34,520 bases of DNA from Acidobacteriota bacterium (GTDB lineage: Bacteria > Acidobacteriota > Polarisedimenticolia > Gp22-AA2), in contig JAGYID010000053.1 of NCBI GenBank assembly GCA_018606725.1, positions 1-34,520 of the forward strand, given 5' to 3'. The notes under the pieces were generated by a model. The model saw only the letters and a program-made list of their open reading frames with translations, was not told the DNA's origin and ran no database searches. The number at the start of each line of letters is the position of its first letter. Position 1 is the stretch's first letter. Position numbers and translations under genes: made by a program. Below are positions 31,046 to 34,520 of this stretch, piece by piece.

Positions 31046-33004
31046 ATGAAATGCACAAGCAAGATGTTCAAAGCGTTGCTTGGCGGGGGAAGCCTTCTCC
31101 TCGTCTTCGCACTCGGCGACCAGGCAGCAGCGCAGACCTGCACGCCGCCTCCGACTGGCCTGGTGGGCTGGTGGCCGGGAGATGGGAATGCGGATGATAT
31201 TCAGGGCGCCAACAACGGGACGTTGATGAATGGCGCAACGTTTGCGACCGGCGAGGTCGGCCAGGCATTCAGCTTTGATGGCCTGGATGATTATGTGAGT
31301 GTGCCCGGCACCTGGGGTGGGGGTCCGGAAGCAACCATCGATGCATGGGTCCAAACAAGCGCGACAACCGAAGGCTTCCAATCCATCGTCTCTTCCCCCG
31401 CAGGCGGAGAGTTTGTCCACCTCCAGCTCTTCGATGCCGGGAACATTGTCGCCTACACGGATGGAGGATCTGTGTCCATGCCCGTCGTCCTCCAAACGCC
31501 AACGGGTGTCTACCGGCACATCGCATTCTCGATCAAATCCGGAGACTCCAGGCTCTACGTCGATGGCCAGTTGGTTGGATTGAACACGCTCACCTTCACG
31601 ACAATCTACCCCACCTCGAACCTCCGGATCGGTTCTGGCTACTTAGGTGGCAGATTCTTCAAAGGCGACATCGATGAGGTCGAAATCTTCGACCGCGCCC
31701 TGTCCGCCTCCGAAATCCAGGCCATCTTCGACGCTGGCGCCGCGGGCAAGTGCAAGCTCCCACTTGCCGACGCTGGTCCCGACTCCTCTCCCGACGAGGG
31801 GACGGTCGTCACGTTGGACGGCTCCGCAAGCAGCGACCCGCTTGGGAAGCCCATCAGCTACTCCTGGAGCCAGATCGCCGGACCGTCGGCGACCCTCACC
31901 GATCCTGACAGCGCCATGGCATCTGTCACGGCGCCCTCCGTTCCCGCTGGTGGCGCGACGCTCACGTTCCAGCTCGTCGTCACGAGTCCCATCGGCTCGA
32001 GCGCGCCCGATACGGTCAATGTCACCGTGGTGAACGTGAACCACCCGCCGGTCCCCGAAGCCGGGGACGACCAGATCGTGCCGGAGCGGTCGGCCGTCTC
32101 CCTGAACGGGAGCGCCAGCTACGACCCGGACGACGAACCCCTGTCGTTCTCGTGGGTCCAGACCGCGGGGACGCCGGTGGACCTCGCGGGAGCGGATACG
32201 GCGACGCCGAGCTTCACGGCGCCCCCGGTCGGGACGGCAGGCGAGACGCTGACCTTCGAACTCACGGTCGGGGATGGGATTGACACGGCGACCGACTCGG
32301 TGGACGTTACCGTCACGAACGTGAATCAGGCGCCGGTGGCGAATGCCGGCCCGGACGCCGCCGCGAACGAGAACACCGTGGTGGTGCTCGACGGCTCCGC
32401 GAGCCGCGATCCGGATGGCGATGCGTTGACCTACGCGTGGACACAGACGGGCGGGACGGCGGTCGTGCTGTCGGACGCCTTCTCCGCGGCGCCGAGCTTC
32501 GCGGTCCCGTCCACAAATCCGGGTGGGGAGGTGCTGACCTTTGATCTGGTCGTGAGCGATGGCCAGCTCGACAGCGCCGCCGATTCGGTGACGCTCGTGG
32601 TGCTCAACATCAACGATCCGCCGAATTGCGCCCTCGCTTCCACCCGGACGGCGGTGCTCTGGCCCCCCAACCACAAGCTCGTGGCAGTCGGTCTGTCGGG
32701 GGTGGTGGACCCGCAGGGCGACGCGGTGACGCTGACGGTGAACGCGGTGATGTCGGACGAGCCGACGTCGGGTCTCGGGGACGGGGACACCAGCCCGGAT
32801 GCGGTGCTGCAGGCGAGTTTCGTGCTTCTGCGGGCCGAACGTTCGGGCCACGGCGACGGGCGAGTCTACACGGTCCGCTTCACCGCCACGGACGCCAACG
32901 GGGCGTCGTGCTCCGGGTCGGTGCTCGTGGCCGTGCCGAAGTCCATGAAGAAGGGGAGCAGTGCCGTGGACAGCGGCCAGGTCTACGACGCCACGCTGCC
33001 CTGA
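31046..33004 (+). CDS. Secreted LamG - PKD/Ig-like repeat protein
   Basis: 652 aa from ATG 31046 behind AAGGAGAG. Signal peptide 1-31 (ending AAAQ). A LamG/concanavalin-A-like domain spans about 32-235 (LVGWWPGDGNADDIQGANNG, FSFDGLDDYVSVPG, GYLGGRFFKGDIDEVEIFDR, ALSASEIQAIFD). Three PKD-like Ig repeats follow, each opening with a form of ADAGPD..V.LDGSAS.DP and ending VNVTVVNVN or similar. A C-terminal domain starts at CALASTRTAVLWPPNHKLVA and ends VYTVRFTATDANGASCSGSV. Probably an extracellular carbohydrate-binding or adhesion protein; no catalytic domain seen. A hairpin at 33012-33043 follows. Confidence 0.9.
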   Translation: MKCTSKMFKALLGGGSLLLVFALGDQAAAQTCTPPPTGLVGWWPGDGNADDIQGANNGTLMNGATFATGEVGQAFSFDGLDDYVSVPGTWGGGPEATIDAWVQTSATTEGFQSIVSSPAGGEFVHLQLFDAGNIVAYTDGGSVSMPVVLQTPTGVYRHIAFSIKSGDSRLYVDGQLVGLNTLTFTTIYPTSNLRIGSGYLGGRFFKGDIDEVEIFDRALSASEIQAIFDAGAAGKCKLPLADAGPDSSPDEGTVVTLDGSASSDPLGKPISYSWSQIAGPSATLTDPDSAMASVTAPSVPAGGATLTFQLVVTSPIGSSAPDTVNVTVVNVNHPPVPEAGDDQIVPERSAVSLNGSASYDPDDEPLSFSWVQTAGTPVDLAGADTATPSFTAPPVGTAGETLTFELTVGDGIDTATDSVDVTVTNVNQAPVANAGPDAAANENTVVVLDGSASRDPDGDALTYAWTQTGGTAVVLSDAFSAAPSFAVPSTNPGGEVLTFDLVVSDGQLDSAADSVTLVVLNINDPPNCALASTRTAVLWPPNHKLVAVGLSGVVDPQGDAVTLTVNAVMSDEPTSGLGDGDTSPDAVLQASFVLLRAERSGHGDGRVYTVRFTATDANGASCSGSVLVAVPKSMKKGSSAVDSGQVYDATLP

Positions 33005-33011
33005 ACGAGCA

Positions 33012-33043
33012 AGGCCGGCCTTTCCGCTCGGAGGGGCCGGCCT
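33012..33043 (+). terminator. Hairpin after the LamG/PKD gene
   Basis: Perfect 9-bp stem AGGCCGGCC (33012-33020) / GGCCGGCCT (33035-33043) with a 14-base loop, 7 bp past the stop. No T-run. Confidence 0.6.
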
Positions 33044-33080
33044 GCCGTGGCTCCGTCGACAAAAGACACACACAGGCTCC

Positions 33081-33880
33081 TCACGTGATCGAAAGTTCGA
33101 ACTTGGTCGCGCAGCAGGTGACTCGGGAACATCCAGAACCCGCGCATCGAGGAACTGCCGCCACAGATCTCTCCAGGCGTCCCAACGGTGTCCGCCGGGG
33201 GTGGTGAAGACGTGACTCCGGGGGAGCGACGCCTGGAGGAGCAGGTGCGAGGAGAGCAGGCGGTCGCTCAATCCGTAACCGAGATAGATCGGCAAGAGAG
33301 GCCTGTTCGGGTCGAGGCAGAGTTTGAGCCAGCTCCAGGCGCTCGTCGTGTAGTCCCTGGGATCCGGGGTTTCCGGCGGGGACCATCGTTCGAGTCCCCC
33401 GGCGGCGCGGATCTCTTCGAGCACCTTGTCGTCTCCCAGATAGGGCGCGAGCAGAAGAATCCCGGAGATGGAATCAGCGTGGTCCTTGGCGTAAGTCAGC
33501 GCCCCGAGCCCGCCCATGGAAACGCCGACCAGCCAGATTTGCCGGTAACCACGTCCCCTGGCCGGGCTCATCACGTCCTCTTCGAGTCGCCTCACGAGGG
33601 TCCCACTGTAGTAGTATCCCGTCCCAGCATCCACGGCGAGCATGTCAATGAGCAGGCCGAGCTCGCGTGCGATTTGCGGGAAGCCCGCCTTCTCGAAGTC
33701 CTCCACGTGCCCGCCGCGTCCCGGAAGAAGGACGACCAGCGAGCGACTGTCATGACCGTCCCGGTTGTACGGAATCGTCCGGAGGGGCCCGGGCGCCGTC
33801 ATCACCGATGAGCAACCGGTGGAGAGCAATGCCAGGCAGGCGATCAGCGAACCCCGGATCCCTGGACCGAGTCTTCGCAC
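33081..33880 (-). CDS. Alpha/beta hydrolase lipoprotein with disturbed 3' end
   Basis: GTG 33880 follows AAAGGAGAA. Lipobox LLSTGC (Cys23). Hydrolase fold: SLVVLLPGRGGHVEDF, the nucleophile elbow GVSMGG, GYGLSDRLL with the likely acid and GGHRWDAW with the catalytic His. The conserved part ends near WRQFLDARVLD (about 33120). In this frame there is no stop until 31643, so the reading would run antisense through most of the LamG/PKD gene. A stop at 33081 exists in the +1 frame (ending CCATKFELSIT), suggesting a late frameshift; the end given here assumes that. Start is confident, the end is not. Esterase-like activity is probable, the substrate unknown. Confidence 0.7.
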
Positions 33881-33928
33881 GCTTTCTCCTTTCAGATCGT
33901 TCCAAACTTCAATGTCGACATCGGTCTA

Positions 33929-33965
33929 TCAGGCCCCGCCGGAGGGCTTGTCGGGGATCACGACC
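33929..33965. promoter_or_regulatory. Weak candidate tandem-palindrome element
   Basis: TCAGGCCCCGCCGGA (33929-33943), 7-bp spacer, TCGGGGATCACGACC (33951-33965), 22 bp apart, in the divergent region between the hydrolase and the RsbRD_N gene. The first unit fits, the second keeps one half, and no -10 box sits at the 24-bp distance in either direction. Confidence 0.3.
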
Positions 33966-34043
33966 GGCGAATCCAGAAACCTCCCTACAAATAGGGCGGC
34001 GGAACCTCGATAGAGTATTGCATCGAGGCAGGAGGGACGTCCG

Positions 34044-34520
34044 ATGAGCAGCCGACCCGACGCAGGAGATGCCATGGAACGCCCGGGTACACCTGGTCAG
34101 CATGCGATCGGGCGCCGGGCTGCAGTGCCCATGCTCGAAAAATTCCTCGCCACGCATCGGGGCGCTCTCATCGATCGCACCCGGGCGAAGGTCGCCTTGA
34201 GATCGGCGCCGCGACCGACCGAGGAGGAGTTGACGAACGGAGTCCCCATGTTTCTCACCCAGCTCGGCGAGGCCCTGCAACTGGAAGGGCTCTCCCCGAA
34301 GGCAGATCTTCAGATCGTCGAAAGCGCGGGCAGGCACGGCCAGGACATGCTGAATCGTGGTTTTACCGTGGGCCAGGTCGTCCACGACTACGGAGACGTC
34401 TGCCAGGCCGTGACCGAGCTCGCCGTGGAGGTGAATGCGCCCATCCCCACCGAGGAATTCAATACCCTGAACCGATGCCTCGACAACGCCATCGCCGAAG
34501 CGGTCACCGAGTACGGGCGC
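34044..34520 (+). CDS. RsbRD_N-domain sensor protein, 5' part (probably a histidine kinase)
   Basis: 159 codons from ATG 34044 (GGAGGGACGTCC upstream), open at the window edge. After a polar lead of about 30 residues comes an all-helical RsbRD_N domain: MLEKFLATHRGALIDRTRAK, RPTEEELTNGVPMFLTQLGE, RHGQDMLNRGFTVGQVVHDY, GDVCQAVTELAVEVNAPIPT, TLNRCLDNAIAEAVTEYGR. Proteins with this start usually continue into a HisKA-type kinase, sometimes a STAS domain. RsbRD_N domains sense signals in stressosome-type systems. It is the third stress-type sensor in the window. Confidence 0.85.
   Translation, partial: MSSRPDAGDAMERPGTPGQHAIGRRAAVPMLEKFLATHRGALIDRTRAKVALRSAPRPTEEELTNGVPMFLTQLGEALQLEGLSPKADLQIVESAGRHGQDMLNRGFTVGQVVHDYGDVCQAVTELAVEVNAPIPTEEFNTLNRCLDNAIAEAVTEYGR

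Overview
The window is GC-rich, tightly packed DNA from a Gram-negative bacterium. It encodes OmpA-family proteins, several lipoproteins with clear lipoboxes, a class A penicillin-binding protein and an outer-membrane beta-barrel protein. There is no rRNA or tRNA gene to fix taxonomy. The mix of DUF3494 (ice-binding-like) secreted proteins, a Crp/Fnr regulator of a type I associate with Acidobacteriota, RsbT/RsbU_N/RsbRD_N sensor kinases and many envelope stress proteins suggests an environmental lineage such as Acidobacteriota; this is inference only. I see no CRISPR array, integrase, transposase or phage gene.

Layout. Left edge (3-1088): end of a PAS-histidine kinase, probably the tail of a CheB/CheR-type hybrid. 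1.1-8.9 kb, minus strand: DUF3494 protein, four-BON protein, class A PBP, OmpA-like protein, LCAT-like lipoprotein lipase, shortened YvcK/CofD-like protein. 9.0-13.0 kb, plus strand: Crp/Fnr regulator, second OmpA-like protein, a 39-residue highly basic protein, and an RsbT-like kinase, RsbU_N histidine kinase and NarL-type response regulator set. 13.0-19.0 kb, minus strand: chalcone-isomerase-like protein, a frameshifted OmpA/TSP3 barrel protein, a DUF3494 lipoprotein, exported proteins, and a three-gene cell-envelope operon with a Met/His-rich protein. 19.2-22.2 kb: groEL, groES with CIRCE, and an XRE regulator. 22.4-28.7 kb, plus strand: ABM-fold protein, fatty acid desaturase, Cys-rich exported peptide, GAF-PAS protein, DUF3857/transglutaminase/TPR protein. 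28.7-30.1 kb, minus strand: GFA-like protein, two small membrane proteins, Cys-rich protein. 30.1-31.0 kb is non-coding as far as I can see. 31.0-34.5 kb: LamG/PKD secreted protein, alpha/beta hydrolase lipoprotein, and the start of an RsbRD_N sensor protein.

The most striking feature is a repeated promoter architecture. Eight intergenic sites carry two (once three) 15-bp imperfect palindromes of consensus TCRGGANNNTCCYGA, spaced 22-23 bp start to start (two DNA turns). In six of them the gene-proximal palindrome is followed after exactly 24 bp by a -10-like hexamer (TATAGA, TACAGA, TAAGAA, TAAAAG, TACAAG, TACCTT) with mostly poor -35 boxes, as expected for activator-dependent promoters. They stand before both DUF3494 genes, the lipase-OmpA pair, yvcK/crp (divergent), the basic protein plus RsbT/kinase/regulator set, a glycine-zipper lipoprotein, the Met/His-rich operon and the small membrane proteins. 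I infer a local envelope/stress regulon, possibly controlled by the NarL-type regulator or the Crp/Fnr protein encoded within it.
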